This document shows, piece by piece, positions 1 to 8,047 of a stretch of DNA of 64,000 bases. Every line of letters starts with the position of its first letter. Within the stretch, counting starts at the first letter, position 1. This stretch comes from Leptospira fluminis (lineage in GTDB: Bacteria; Spirochaetota; Leptospiria; Leptospirales; Leptospiraceae): NCBI RefSeq assembly GCF_004771275.1, contig NZ_RQEV01000002.1, forward strand, positions 117,892 through 181,891, in the 5' to 3' direction. The translations under genes and the position numbers were made by a program. Under the pieces are notes generated by a model. The model ran no database searches. It saw only the letters and a list, made by a program, of their open reading frames with translations, and had not been told where the DNA came from.

Positions 1-1292
1 AGATCGCGAACAGGATCCGCTTTTTTTTCCTCTCCCAAGGATGCCAAAACGGTTTCGTCGGACCATAGAATTTCCCCATCCCTTCTCCAAAATACGTTTA
101 AGGACCAACGAGGGAGGGGCTCTCCCGGATACCATTTTCCCTGGGTGACCTGAACCACCGACCCCGGCGTCATCCGATTTCTCAATTTGGTCAGGAGCTC
201 TTGGGATAGGCGTAGTTTTTCCGATCCCAATGCGGACGTATTCCATTGCGGGTCCTGGCGGTCCGTATCCGAAACGAAAGTCGGCTCCCCGCCGATGGAG
301 ATTCGAATATCCTGTTTCTTTAATCTACTATCGATCGTTCTCCCGGAATTCAGGATTCTCTCCCATTGGGATTCCGTATAAGGTTTCGTGACTCTGGGGG
401 ATTCCTGGATTCGCTTCACCTCCATCCTGAAATGGAATTTCGTATCCGCAGGATCCGAGTACCCGAATACGGGAGAGGCGCTAGACGGCTCCGGCACCGC
501 CGCAAGAGGAATATGCCCTTCCCCGGCAAACAAACCCGAAGTAGGATCCAGCCCCACCCAGCCGGCTCCCGGCAAATATACTTCCGCCCAGGCATGAAGA
601 TCGGTAAAATCCTCCTTAGGTCCCTGAGGGCCGTCGGTAGGGACCTCGTCCGGTCTCAGTTGGATCAGATAACCGGAAACGAAGCGGGCGGCCAAACCGA
701 TATGCCGTAAGATCTGTACTAGCAGAAAGGCGGAATCACGGCAGGAACCCGACTTCCTCTCCAAAGTTTCGGTGCAGGATTGGACTCCGGGTTCCATCCG
801 AATCACGTAGGATACGTCCTCGTACACTTTTTGGTTCAGACGCACGAGATAATCCACTGTTCTCGCCGTATGGAGGATTCCTTCCTTTCTCAATTTCGAA
901 ATATAATCGGCTAACGCATAACTACCGTCCGTAGCGCTGAGATACGGAAGGAGTTCTTTCCTTAACGTATCGGAATAAACGAAAGGTGTATTCTCCGCTT
1001 CGGGCTCCAGAAAAAAATCGAAAGGGTTCAAAACGTGGATTTCGGCGACCAAATCCACCAGAATCCGAAGGCAACTCGTCTTTTCCGGAAACACCAACCT
1101 GGCTTGGTAATTGCCGAAAGGATCCTGCTGCCAATTTAGGAACTGCTTGGAAGGATCCACTTGAAGCGAATAGGACACGATCTTCGTCCGGGAATGAGGC
1201 GCAGGACGGAGTCTGATCACGTGGGGAGAAAGAGAAACGGGCCTATCGTAAAGATAGGACGTTTCGTGCGTTAAGGAAACCAATAAGGGCAT
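1..1292 (-). CDS. Transglutaminase-like/DUF2126 protein, partial (C-terminus beyond window)
   Basis: The frame reads from ATG at 1292 (MPLLVSLTHETSYLYDRPV) and stays open to the window edge, so only about 430 N-terminal codons are seen. The first 100 residues match the bacterial transglutaminase-like N-terminal region. A papain-fold core follows, with Cys184 in SGSCRDSA, His233 in DLHAWAEV and Asp249 in GLDPTSG, so the catalytic triad is intact. The segment ISIGGEPTFVS near residue 330 is the hallmark opening of the DUF2126 (COG4196) domain, so the full protein should be about 1100 residues and cytoplasmic. It follows the alpha-E gene after 9 bases and closes a three-gene operon with the circularly permuted ATP-grasp. 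This trio recurs in bacteria and is thought to build or process an amide- or peptide-linked product. The substrate is not known. The family call is strong; the reaction is not established. Confidence 0.88.
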   Translation of the reverse strand, partial: MPLLVSLTHETSYLYDRPVSLSPHVIRLRPAPHSRTKIVSYSLQVDPSKQFLNWQQDPFGNYQARLVFPEKTSCLRILVDLVAEIHVLNPFDFFLEPEAENTPFVYSDTLRKELLPYLSATDGSYALADYISKLRKEGILHTARTVDYLVRLNQKVYEDVSYVIRMEPGVQSCTETLERKSGSCRDSAFLLVQILRHIGLAARFVSGYLIQLRPDEVPTDGPQGPKEDFTDLHAWAEVYLPGAGWVGLDPTSGLFAGEGHIPLAAVPEPSSASPVFGYSDPADTKFHFRMEVKRIQESPRVTKPYTESQWERILNSGRTIDSRLKKQDIRISIGGEPTFVSDTDRQDPQWNTSALGSEKLRLSQELLTKLRNRMTPGSVVQVTQGKWYPGEPLPRWSLNVFWRRDGEILWSDETVLASLGEEKKADPVRD

Positions 1293-1301
1293 TCTACGAT
1301 T

Positions 1302-2246
1302 CTAATTCCTGAAATAAGTTTCGTCCAATTCCGTGGCGATACCGTTCAAACGTATTTGAAGCCGATCCAGATACTCATGCATACCGCTACCGAAAATTTC
1401 GTCAATGGAGGCGTAATTCATTTCCGATAAGAGAAGTCCTACGCGACGCTCCACTTCGTTCGCATACGAGTCCTTATCCGTACCGCTCAATATCTTAAGA
1501 CTGTCGAAAGTCCGATTCAGACAGAATCGGATGGCTCTCGGAAAAAGTTTGTCCAAAATCAGAAATTGAGCGATGTTCTTAGGAGTGATCCTGGTATAGA
1601 AGCGGTTGAACATCTCGTGAGCGCTCGCGGATTTGAGCAGAGACAACCATTGCAACAGATCCAAGGTGGCCCCCGCCTCCTCGTGGGATGGAAGAAGAAT
1701 GAAATATTTCATATCCAGAATCCGAGTCGTCTTATCGGCGCGTTCCAGCAGTCTTCCTAAAAGTGCGAAGTGCCAGACCTCGTCGTGGGAAATCGTGGCC
1801 TCCTGACAACCGTAAAACAGAAGACATTGGTTGCGGATCGACTTGAAAAACTCGACGATACCGGGCATATCCGATTCTTCGAATTTTTTCCTCGCCTTGA
1901 AATTCAGATAAAACTCGTTGATAACTTCCCACATGGGAGTGGAGATATTCTCCCGGATCGTCCTCGCATTTTCCCTGGCTCTGAGCACACAGTTCACGAT
2001 GGAGTTGGGATTTTCCGTATCAAGGCTCATGAAATGAATCACGTTTTCCTTGGTAGGATGGGAATATTTTTTGGTAAAAAGCTCGTTGTCTCCCGTGGTA
2101 TAAACCAAGGGCATCCACTGACGGCTCGCGTCCTCGTTCAAATCCAAGGAAAGTTGAAAATTTACGTCCAAAAAGCGGGAATAATTCTCCGCTCTTTCCA
2201 TGTATCTGTTCATCCAGTACACGGATTCCGCAACTCTACTCAGCAT
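1302..2246 (-). CDS. Alpha-E domain protein (DUF403, COG2307)
   Basis: A 314-residue cytoplasmic all-helical protein beginning MLSRVAESVYWMNRYMERAENYSRFLDVN, the typical opening of the alpha-E family, whose usual length is about 310. The start ATG at 2246 lies 72 bases after the ATP-grasp stop. Conserved family features seen are the W-N-R-Y-x-E-R-A-E-N motif near the N-terminus, WEVINEFYLNF in the middle, and LLGRLLERADKTTRILD around residue 180. The fold is known only from its sequence family and no enzyme activity has been assigned. In many genomes it lies between a circularly permuted ATP-grasp protein and a transglutaminase-like protein, as here, which suggests it is a partner or scaffold of those two enzymes. 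Confidence 0.9.
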   Translation of the reverse strand: MLSRVAESVYWMNRYMERAENYSRFLDVNFQLSLDLNEDASRQWMPLVYTTGDNELFTKKYSHPTKENVIHFMSLDTENPNSIVNCVLRARENARTIRENISTPMWEVINEFYLNFKARKKFEESDMPGIVEFFKSIRNQCLLFYGCQEATISHDEVWHFALLGRLLERADKTTRILDMKYFILLPSHEEAGATLDLLQWLSLLKSASAHEMFNRFYTRITPKNIAQFLILDKLFPRAIRFCLNRTFDSLKILSGTDKDSYANEVERRVGLLLSEMNYASIDEIFGSGMHEYLDRLQIRLNGIATELDETYFRN

Positions 2247-2318
2247 GGGAAACCTCTCTAGTTGTTCTTTTTACTTCGGTTCCGCTTGCCGGGAATCTTT
2301 CCCCCGGTACCTATCCGC

Positions 2319-3749
2319 CTATTCCTGCCCCATCACCCAAGTATCCTTAGAACCTCCTCCTTGGGAGGAATTCACCACCAAGGATCCTTTCCTCAAAGCG
2401 ACACGAGTCAACCCGCCGGGCATAACGTAGGTATCTTCCCCGTATAGTATGAAGGGGCGCAAGTCCACATGCCTTCCTTCCAATTTATCCTCCACGAGAG
2501 TGGGAACGCGGGAAAGACTGAGTACGGGTTGGGCGATATAATTCCTAGGATCCGCATCGATCTTAGCCAAGAATTCCTGTTGTTCCCTTCGACTCGCCGT
2601 CGGACCTATGATCATTCCGTATCCACCGGCTCCGTTCGCGGCTTTTACCACCAGGTTACCGATATTCTCACGTACGTAACTCAGATCCTTTTCCCTGGAG
2701 CAGAGATACGTAGGAACGTTCGGAATGATCGGATCCTCTCCCAAATAATATCTGATGATCTCCGGGACAAAAGAGTAAATCACCTTGTCGTCGGCCACGC
2801 CCGTTCCGGGGGCATTTGCCAAAGCAACATTCCCTTTTTTGAAAGCGCCGAAAATTCCGGGAACCCCCAAGAGAGAATCCTTTCGGAATACTTTCGGATC
2901 CATAAAGATGTCGTCGATCCTGCGATACAGTACGTCAACCTGCCTTAAGCCGCGGGTCGTTCGCATGAATAGATAATCGTCCTTGACTAAAAGGTCGGTC
3001 CCTTCCACGAGCGGAACTCCCATCCGAGAAGCCAAAAAGCTATGTTCATAATAGGCGGAATTATATATGCCGGGAGTCAACACGGCTATACTCGGATTCG
3101 GTTTTCCGGAGACGCGCTCCAGCATTCCCCTCAATCGGATCGGATAGTCGTAAATCGGACGGACGGACAGGCTCGCGAAAAGTTCAGGGAACGTCTTCTT
3201 CATTACTTCACGATTTTCTAATACATAAGAGACTCCTGACGGACAGCGAAGATTGTCCTCGAGGACGAGCATTCTCCCCTCCCCGTCTCTTACCAGATCG
3301 GTGCCGGTGATATGAATCCAAGTTCCTTTCGGAGGAACGATTCCCTTGCATTCCTTCAGATATCCCGTGCTGCTATACAGGATCTCGGCGGGGACCACTC
3401 CGTCTCGGATGATCTTTTCGTCCCCATAGACGTCTTGGATGAAAAGATTCAAGGCCCGAATTCTCTGCTTCAAGCCTTCCTCCAATTTCCTCCACTCGTG
3501 AGCCGTGACGATTCTAGGAATGATATCGAAAGGCATGATCCTTTCCTCTTCCTCGTCGTCACCGTAGACGTTGAACGTAATCCCTAGAGAAAGGAGCGCT
3601 TTTTCCGCGGAAGACTTGCGGCGAAACAATTCCTTATCGTCCATCCTCTCGATTCTGGACTTCAAGATGTGATAACTTTGGCGAATCCCCCCCTCGGGAG
3701 AAAACATCTCATCATAAAAAGAATCGGTTTGGTAATTCGTTAGGAGCAT
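2319..3749 (-). CDS. Circularly permuted type 2 ATP-grasp protein (COG2308)
   Basis: Starting at ATG 3749 (MLLTNYQTDSFYDEMF) gives 476 residues. This start has a near-perfect GGAGGAGG site at 3752-3759, whereas the frame extends 17 codons further upstream without one. Family motifs are FNVYGDD near residue 60, RDGVVPAEILYSSTGYL, DLVRDGEGRMLVLEDNLRCPSGVSYVLENR, and the C-terminal NLVVKAANGAGGYGMIIGP, the permuted nucleotide-binding segment. The protein is expected to activate a carboxylate with ATP and ligate it to an amine. The physiological substrate is unknown. It is the first gene of the operon with alpha-E and transglutaminase/DUF2126 proteins. The family call is strong and the role is open. 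Confidence 0.9.
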   Translation of the reverse strand: MLLTNYQTDSFYDEMFSPEGGIRQSYHILKSRIERMDDKELFRRKSSAEKALLSLGITFNVYGDDEEEERIMPFDIIPRIVTAHEWRKLEEGLKQRIRALNLFIQDVYGDEKIIRDGVVPAEILYSSTGYLKECKGIVPPKGTWIHITGTDLVRDGEGRMLVLEDNLRCPSGVSYVLENREVMKKTFPELFASLSVRPIYDYPIRLRGMLERVSGKPNPSIAVLTPGIYNSAYYEHSFLASRMGVPLVEGTDLLVKDDYLFMRTTRGLRQVDVLYRRIDDIFMDPKVFRKDSLLGVPGIFGAFKKGNVALANAPGTGVADDKVIYSFVPEIIRYYLGEDPIIPNVPTYLCSREKDLSYVRENIGNLVVKAANGAGGYGMIIGPTASRREQQEFLAKIDADPRNYIAQPVLSLSRVPTLVEDKLEGRHVDLRPFILYGEDTYVMPGGLTRVALRKGSLVVNSSQGGGSKDTWVMGQE

Positions 3750-4063
3750 AAACCTCCTCCTTCTCGACAGAAAGACTGAATTCCCCCTTTCAAGAAACAA
3801 GCAGAATTTAAATTACTCGCCTATTTTTTAAACTCAATATAAATATATGTTCAAAAAATAGACATATAACCCGAATATAGAACAAACTGCAGAGGGTTTG
3901 GCAGGCCCTTAGTGCCTTCCGGCGCTTCCTGCCACCGGAGAAGAGCCTAGTACTGCCCTACAGGACCGTACGACCTTCCTTATGTTTTCTCATTTGTTGC
4001 AAGCCTTGATAAAATTCGCTTTCTTCCCCGGGCTTTTTCCGCCGCATTGGTGTGGTAAAAGAG
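3750..4063. other. Divergent intergenic region between ATP-grasp operon and ars operon
   Basis: About 310 bases with no convincing coding frame. The part next to the minus-strand operon (3805-3885) is very AT-rich and is the likely promoter zone for it. The middle (3890-3990) is GC-richer and contains GGCAGG and CCTGCC as possible hairpin arms, but the stem is short and lacks a T-run. No tRNA-like structure was seen. Confidence 0.5.
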
Positions 4064-4396
4064 ATGGGAATCACAAAGACTCAGCTATTCAACAAAAGGC
4101 AGAATAAAATCGCCTCCTACGCCAAAGCCTTAGGACATCCGGCTCGAATAGCGATCCTAGAGTCGGTACTAAAGAAAAAAGCCTGCATATGCGGGGATTT
4201 AGTGGATGAACTCGGACTCGCCCAAGCTACGATTTCCCAACACTTAAAGGCATTGAAAGAAGTCGGGATTCTCCAAGGAACCGTCGAAGGACCTTCGATC
4301 TGCTACTGTATCGACAAGAAAGTCTGGGAAGAAATCGGCGGTTATTTCAATACCCTACTTTCCCGAATGCCCGAAAACGAAAATTCCTGCCGGTAA
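4064..4396 (+). CDS. arsR: ArsR/SmtB-family metalloregulatory repressor
   Basis: A 110-residue winged-helix protein, with ATG 4064 preferred (MGITKTQLFNKRQ); a GTG four codons upstream at 4052 is the alternative. The segment AKALGHPARIAILESVLKKKACICGDLVDELGLAQATISQHLKALKEVGIL contains the ArsR-family helix-turn-helix and a C-x-C pair (ACICGDL) at the position of the arsenite-sensing ELCVC motif. The C-terminus ends with another cysteine. It probably represses the operon and releases DNA when As(III) binds these cysteines. It is followed 41 bases later by the Acr3 gene, with nested palindromes between them. Assignment to arsenic rather than another metal rests on the neighbours. Confidence 0.88.
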   Translation: MGITKTQLFNKRQNKIASYAKALGHPARIAILESVLKKKACICGDLVDELGLAQATISQHLKALKEVGILQGTVEGPSICYCIDKKVWEEIGGYFNTLLSRMPENENSCR

Positions 4397-4402
4397 ATTC
4401 AT

Positions 4403-4439
4403 TTGACATTAATCGCAACATTGCGATAAAGCGATTAAT
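4403..4439 (+). promoter_or_regulatory. Probable promoter and ArsR operator in front of acr3
   Basis: A TTGACA box (4403-4408) is followed after 16-17 bases by GATAAA/ATAAAG as a possible -10. Overlapping it are two nested perfect inverted repeats: ATCGCAA at 4412-4418 with TTGCGAT at 4421-4427, and ATTAATCGC at 4408-4416 with GCGATTAAT at 4431-4439. The outer arm reaches into the acr3 start codon. Placement inside a promoter, between arsR and the pump, fits an ArsR binding site. The identification as operator is inferred. Confidence 0.6.
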
Positions 4440-5502
4440 GGATCAAAAACCCCTTCCCGAAAAACGATTATCGTTTATAGATCGATTCCTCACCCTTTGG
4501 ATTTTTATCGCCATGGGAATCGGAATGGCCCTGGCCACTTGGTCTCCCGGCTCCGTGGAATGGATCCGAAGATCCGAGTTCGGAGGAACGAATGTGCCGA
4601 TCGCGATCGGTCTGATCTTCATGATGGTTCCTCCTTTAGCGAAAGTAAATTTCCTAAGAATCCCGAAAGCGTTCGGCCGAACGGATCTGATTTTTTATTC
4701 GCTCGTTTTAAACTGGATTGTCGGACCTTTATTGATGTTCGGTTTGGCGTTCCTTTTCTTTCCGGACAATCCGGAGTATAGAGTCGGACTGATTCTGATC
4801 GGAATCGCTCGTTGTATCGCGATGGTTTTAGTTTGGAACGATCTCGCGGAGGGTGACAGAGAGGTCGCGGCCGGTCTCGTAGCTTTAAATAGTATCTTTC
4901 AACTTCTTCTCTACGGCAGTCTGGCCTATTTCTTTGTGGGCATATTACCGGGAACATTGGGGCTTCCGAATTCGTTCTTAGAAATCCGCTACTGGGATAT
5001 CGCATCTAGCGTATTGATTTATCTGGGGATTCCGTTTCTATTGGGATGGGGAATTCGTAACGTCGGTATTCGCGTAAAGGGAGAGGAATGGACGACGAAT
5101 CGATTCCTTCCCGCGATTTCTCCGATCACTCTGATCTTTCTACTCCTGACGATCGTATTCATTTTCAGCCTCAAAGGGGATTCGCTTCTTAATATACCGT
5201 TCGATGTGCTGAAAATATCCGTTCCTCTTCTGATCTATTTCGTTATCATGTTTTTCCTCAGTTTCGGCCTAGGAATTCTGGTCAAAGCGGATTATCCGAG
5301 AAACATAGCGGTCTCTTTTACCGCTGCAGGAAATAATTTCGAACTCGCGATAGCGGTCGCCATCGGAACGTTCGGACTGGCATCGGGACAAGCCTTCGTC
5401 GGAATCGTCGGCCCTTTAGTCGAGATTCCGGTGCTTGTTCTCCTAGTTGAGATCGCAAAGAAACTCCGAAATCAGTTCTATCTTAAGGAAAAAGCGATAT
5501 GA
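4438..5502 (+). CDS. acr3: Acr3-family arsenite efflux permease
   Basis: A 354-residue inner-membrane protein with about ten hydrophobic segments. The start LSFIDRFLTLWIFIAMGIGMALATWSPG is the characteristic Acr3 N-terminus. Later family motifs include GLIFMMVPPLAKVNF, IGIARCIAMVLVWNDLA (carrying the conserved cysteine near residue 123 that is essential in characterised Acr3 proteins) and AAGNNFELAIAVAIGTFG. It exports arsenite, and perhaps antimonite, from the cytoplasm. The ATG at 4438 has no strong ribosome site, but the protein length and N-terminal match support it. The last four bases overlap the next start (ATGA), indicating coupled translation with the arsenate reductase gene. Confidence 0.93.
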   Translation: MDQKPLPEKRLSFIDRFLTLWIFIAMGIGMALATWSPGSVEWIRRSEFGGTNVPIAIGLIFMMVPPLAKVNFLRIPKAFGRTDLIFYSLVLNWIVGPLLMFGLAFLFFPDNPEYRVGLILIGIARCIAMVLVWNDLAEGDREVAAGLVALNSIFQLLLYGSLAYFFVGILPGTLGLPNSFLEIRYWDIASSVLIYLGIPFLLGWGIRNVGIRVKGEEWTTNRFLPAISPITLIFLLLTIVFIFSLKGDSLLNIPFDVLKISVPLLIYFVIMFFLSFGLGILVKADYPRNIAVSFTAAGNNFELAIAVAIGTFGLASGQAFVGIVGPLVEIPVLVLLVEIAKKLRNQFYLKEKAI

Positions 5503-6128
5503 GCTCGCTATACGAATCCATAAAGAATTTCATAGCGACAAGGGAATCGGAACAATCCCTAATACCGCAAGAACGAAAAGAGAACTTACTTCGATTTTCA
5601 AAGTCGATCAGGGAAATGAGGAACGGGCAGAGTTACTCGGAAATGATCTTCGTTTGTACGCACAATTCACGACGGAGTCAAATCGCCCAAATGTTCGCTT
5701 TAGTCTGCGCGGAATATCTCGGAATTTCCGGGATAGGCTCCTATTCGGGAGGAACGGAGATCACCGCCTTCCATCCGAACTCCGTCCGAGCTCTTACGGA
5801 AATAGGGTTTAAAATCGAAAAAGAAAAGAATACCGAAGATAACCCGAGGTATTGGGTTTCCTACAAAGAAAACAATGTACCGATTCTCGCGTTTTCGAAA
5901 TTATATTCGGATGTCGTAAATCCGAGCAAAAAGTTTATTGCGGTTATGGTATGTTCTTCCGCGGACGAAGCCTGTCCGTTTGTTCCCGGAGCCGAAGTCA
6001 GAATTAGTCTTCCTTATCCCGATCCGAAATCGTCCGATGGCACACCTCAAGTTCTTGAGGAATATATAAAAACTTGCGAAACGATTGCGAGAGAGCTTCT
6101 TTTTGTGATGAAGAATGTCGCAACGTAA
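5499..6128 (+). CDS. arsC: Thioredoxin-type arsenate reductase (low-molecular-weight phosphatase fold)
   Basis: A 209-residue cytoplasmic protein. The phosphate-binding loop is C-x5-R in FVCTHNSRRSQ (Cys53 to Arg59). The segment VCSSADEACPFVPG places Cys152 and Cys159 seven positions apart, the spacing of the redox cysteine pair in thioredoxin-coupled ArsC. Asp175 in YPDP is the expected general acid. All residues needed for As(V) reduction are therefore present. About 45 extra residues precede the loop compared with classical ArsC, and similar longer proteins are often labelled protein-tyrosine-phosphatase. The gene overlaps acr3 by four bases, so its product would feed arsenite to the pump. 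Confidence 0.87.
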   Translation: MSSLYESIKNFIATRESEQSLIPQERKENLLRFSKSIREMRNGQSYSEMIFVCTHNSRRSQIAQMFALVCAEYLGISGIGSYSGGTEITAFHPNSVRALTEIGFKIEKEKNTEDNPRYWVSYKENNVPILAFSKLYSDVVNPSKKFIAVMVCSSADEACPFVPGAEVRISLPYPDPKSSDGTPQVLEEYIKTCETIARELLFVMKNVAT

Positions 6129-6141
6129 AGGAGAAACGCCT

Positions 6142-7386
6142 ATGCCGACGAATTTAGCGGAAGTGCTGAACGAGCACTGTTCCTGTTCCACTTTGAACAA
6201 AGAGATTCTCAGCAAGAGGTCTTCCTCGGAAAACGGGAATTACGGGATCGAGCGCTTTTATTCCGAAACTCCTTCGTTTATCAATGCGTCCGAGAAAAAG
6301 AAAATCCAGGAGATTCTTTCCGCGATCAGAAATACGATCCGACTTCCGAAAGTAAAGAACCTACTGTTAGCGGATTGCGCGGAAAAGGATAAAAACCCGG
6401 ATATATCGGGAGGAGTATTTCTGAGCCTGGACTTTCATATCGCCAAAGAAGGTCCCAAACTGATCGAAATCAATACGAATGCAGGCGGCGCTTTTTTGCA
6501 GTTAAAACTTCTGGAAGCGCAGATCGGTTGCTGCGAGGCGGTCCATCTTGCATTGCCGAACTCCGAGACCTTGAAAGAGATAGAAGAAAAATTTTACGCT
6601 TCTTTTCTTCGCGAATGGAACGACAAAGGCCGCACCGGAACTCCGAATTTTATCGCCATCGTGGACGAAAATCCGTCCGATCAGTTTTTATATCCGGAGT
6701 TTCTACTCTTCCGTGATCTATTCAAGTCGAAAGGAATTTATGCCGAAATCTTGGATCCGAGACAGATAGAAAGGATCGACGACGAACTGTACTTCGGAAG
6801 TGGAAAAATCGATCTCATCTATAATCGTCTGACCGATTTTCATTTGTCGGAATCCTCGAACGCTTTTATTCGAAGAGCTTGGGAGCGCGGAAATGTCGTA
6901 CTAACTCCGAATCCTCTCGACTATGATGTATTCGCCAGAAAGACGAATTTGTCCGTTCTTTCCGATAACGAATTCCTTTTAAGGGCAGGCCTGAACCGTA
7001 GGGACGCGGAAATCCTGAAAGCTTCCGTACCTGTATCACAAATCGTAACCCCCGGGAACGCGGAACAACTTTGGGAGAACCGGAAGCGCATATTCTTCAA
7101 ACCGAAGGAGGGATTCGGAAGCAAGGCCGCTTATTTCGGAGGAAAATTAACGAAGAATAAATTTTCGGAAATCGTGCAAGGGGAATATATCGGCCAGGAA
7201 TTCATCCCTCCTTCGAAGAGAATCACGTCCGTCACTGGACAAGAAACGGATTTGAAAATGGACGTAAGGGCTTATATCTATCGTGACGAAATTCTTCTTT
7301 TAGCGAGTCGTTTGTACCAAGGACAAACGACGAATTTCAGAACGGAAGGAGGAGGATTTTCCCCCTTATATGTGATTCCTGATTGA
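6142..7386 (+). CDS. ATP-grasp-like protein encoded in the arsenic operon
   Basis: The start at ATG 6142 has an AAAGGAGA site seven bases upstream and gives 414 residues; an in-frame start at 6115 would overlap arsC. The N-terminus carries a C-x-C pair (Cys13, Cys15, in EHCSCS), and a vicinal Cys-Cys lies near residue 130. The segments KLIEINTNAGGAFLQLKLLE, IFFKPKEGFGSKAAYFGGKL and MDVRAYIYRDEILLLASRLYQGQTTNFRT look like an ATP-grasp ligase fold (lysine in the KPKEGFGS loop, glutamate/asparagine metal ligands, and a DVRAY strand), related to glutathione- or tetrahydromethanopterin-ligase-like proteins. No signal peptide is seen. The gene starts 13 bases after arsC, so it belongs to the same operon and probably acts in arsenic handling, perhaps ligating a thiol compound. 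The family call is moderate and the function is unknown. Confidence 0.7.
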   Translation: MPTNLAEVLNEHCSCSTLNKEILSKRSSSENGNYGIERFYSETPSFINASEKKKIQEILSAIRNTIRLPKVKNLLLADCAEKDKNPDISGGVFLSLDFHIAKEGPKLIEINTNAGGAFLQLKLLEAQIGCCEAVHLALPNSETLKEIEEKFYASFLREWNDKGRTGTPNFIAIVDENPSDQFLYPEFLLFRDLFKSKGIYAEILDPRQIERIDDELYFGSGKIDLIYNRLTDFHLSESSNAFIRRAWERGNVVLTPNPLDYDVFARKTNLSVLSDNEFLLRAGLNRRDAEILKASVPVSQIVTPGNAEQLWENRKRIFFKPKEGFGSKAAYFGGKLTKNKFSEIVQGEYIGQEFIPPSKRITSVTGQETDLKMDVRAYIYRDEILLLASRLYQGQTTNFRTEGGGFSPLYVIPD

Positions 7387-7403
7387 TAGGAATATTCGCG
7401 CCC

Positions 7404-7760
7404 ACTTGCAACAGATCCCTCGACACTGCCACTGTACGGAGCCAAGACGTTAGCCTTCGCAACCTGAGCTGCCGTCTTCTCCAGCTTGCACAACCTTCGC
7501 TTCGTTCGCTACTTTCGTCGCCTCGCTCGCTACTGTCTCGCTTCCTCCTCCTTCTGTAAGTACCGTAAACGCTACCGCCGCCGCAAATTCGATCCCTTTT
7601 CTCTGGCCGCGCCCCTCAATACTTTCGTTTATTCTAATACCTTCATGTTTCTACTCTCGGGTCAGGCTCTCACCTTCGGTCAAGTTATTGCGCTCTCCTT
7701 TGATTAACCGATCTTCTTCAACCCCCAATAACTTGACCACGGCTCGATCCTTCGCGGGGC
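7404..7760 (-). pseudogene. Decayed 5' fragment of a toxin-tail cassette (cassette 4)
   Basis: Reading on the minus strand, this stretch matches the 5' ends of the two other orphan cassettes (about 10840-11250 and 15140-15560): the alanine-rich segment around EFAAAVAFTVL, the polybasic leader and the inverted-repeat element. Roughly 50 bases encoding the KKQARKQRLLD stretch are missing, there are in-frame stops, and homology ends abruptly near 7404 and again just past the inverted repeat near 7762. It directly abuts the end of the arsenic operon, so a rearrangement joined the two. It is not expected to make a protein. Confidence 0.75.
7678..7738. repeat. 13-bp inverted-repeat junction element, copy 3
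   Basis: GGTCAAGTTATTG at 7678-7690 and its exact reverse complement CAATAACTTGACC at 7726-7738 enclose a 35-base spacer. The same arms recur at 11165-11228 and 15478-15538, always at the 5' end of a toxin-tail cassette and followed by the conserved block CGGCTCGATCCTTCGCGG. Confidence 0.85.
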
Positions 7761-8047
7761 CTACGTGGAGATTCTTTAGGACAAGTGCAGAGTAATTTTA
7801 GGCTCAGGGAAGTTTGCTATTTCCTATTAAAGAATTCCAATTCAATTGCAAATTTTTATGACTAAAATGCTTGAAGTTATAGTTTATAAACTATAACTTC
7901 GTATATGTATACTGGAAAGGATCCTCGGGGTCTCAGTAGGTTTTCAGTCAATCGTCAGTTGTCATACGTTTAAAATTGACCAGATAGATGAATTGAACGC
8001 TCAAGTAAGACAAGAACTTGCTAAAGAACCTTGAGGTAAGAAACGCA
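7761..8047. other. Intergenic stretch with a 28-bp perfect palindrome
   Basis: No gene is supported here. The main feature is a perfect 28-base palindrome at 7873-7900, whose left half is GAAGTTATAGTTTA. It lies about 150 bases upstream of the vapB start and could be an operator for the toxin-antitoxin pair or a mobile-element end. A short open run just before vapB (DQIDELNAQVRQELAKEP then stop, ending at 8031) may be the tail of a lost gene. Confidence 0.5.

Noticed and set aside
3890..3990. Possible structured RNA between the first two operons
   Set aside because: Only short complementary words (GGCAGG/CCTGCC); no tRNA arms, no conserved riboswitch core that I can recognise and no T-run.
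7390..7760. Plus-strand small genes after the ars operon
   Set aside because: The same bases match the minus-strand toxin cassettes, so this is a decayed cassette and the plus frames are incidental.
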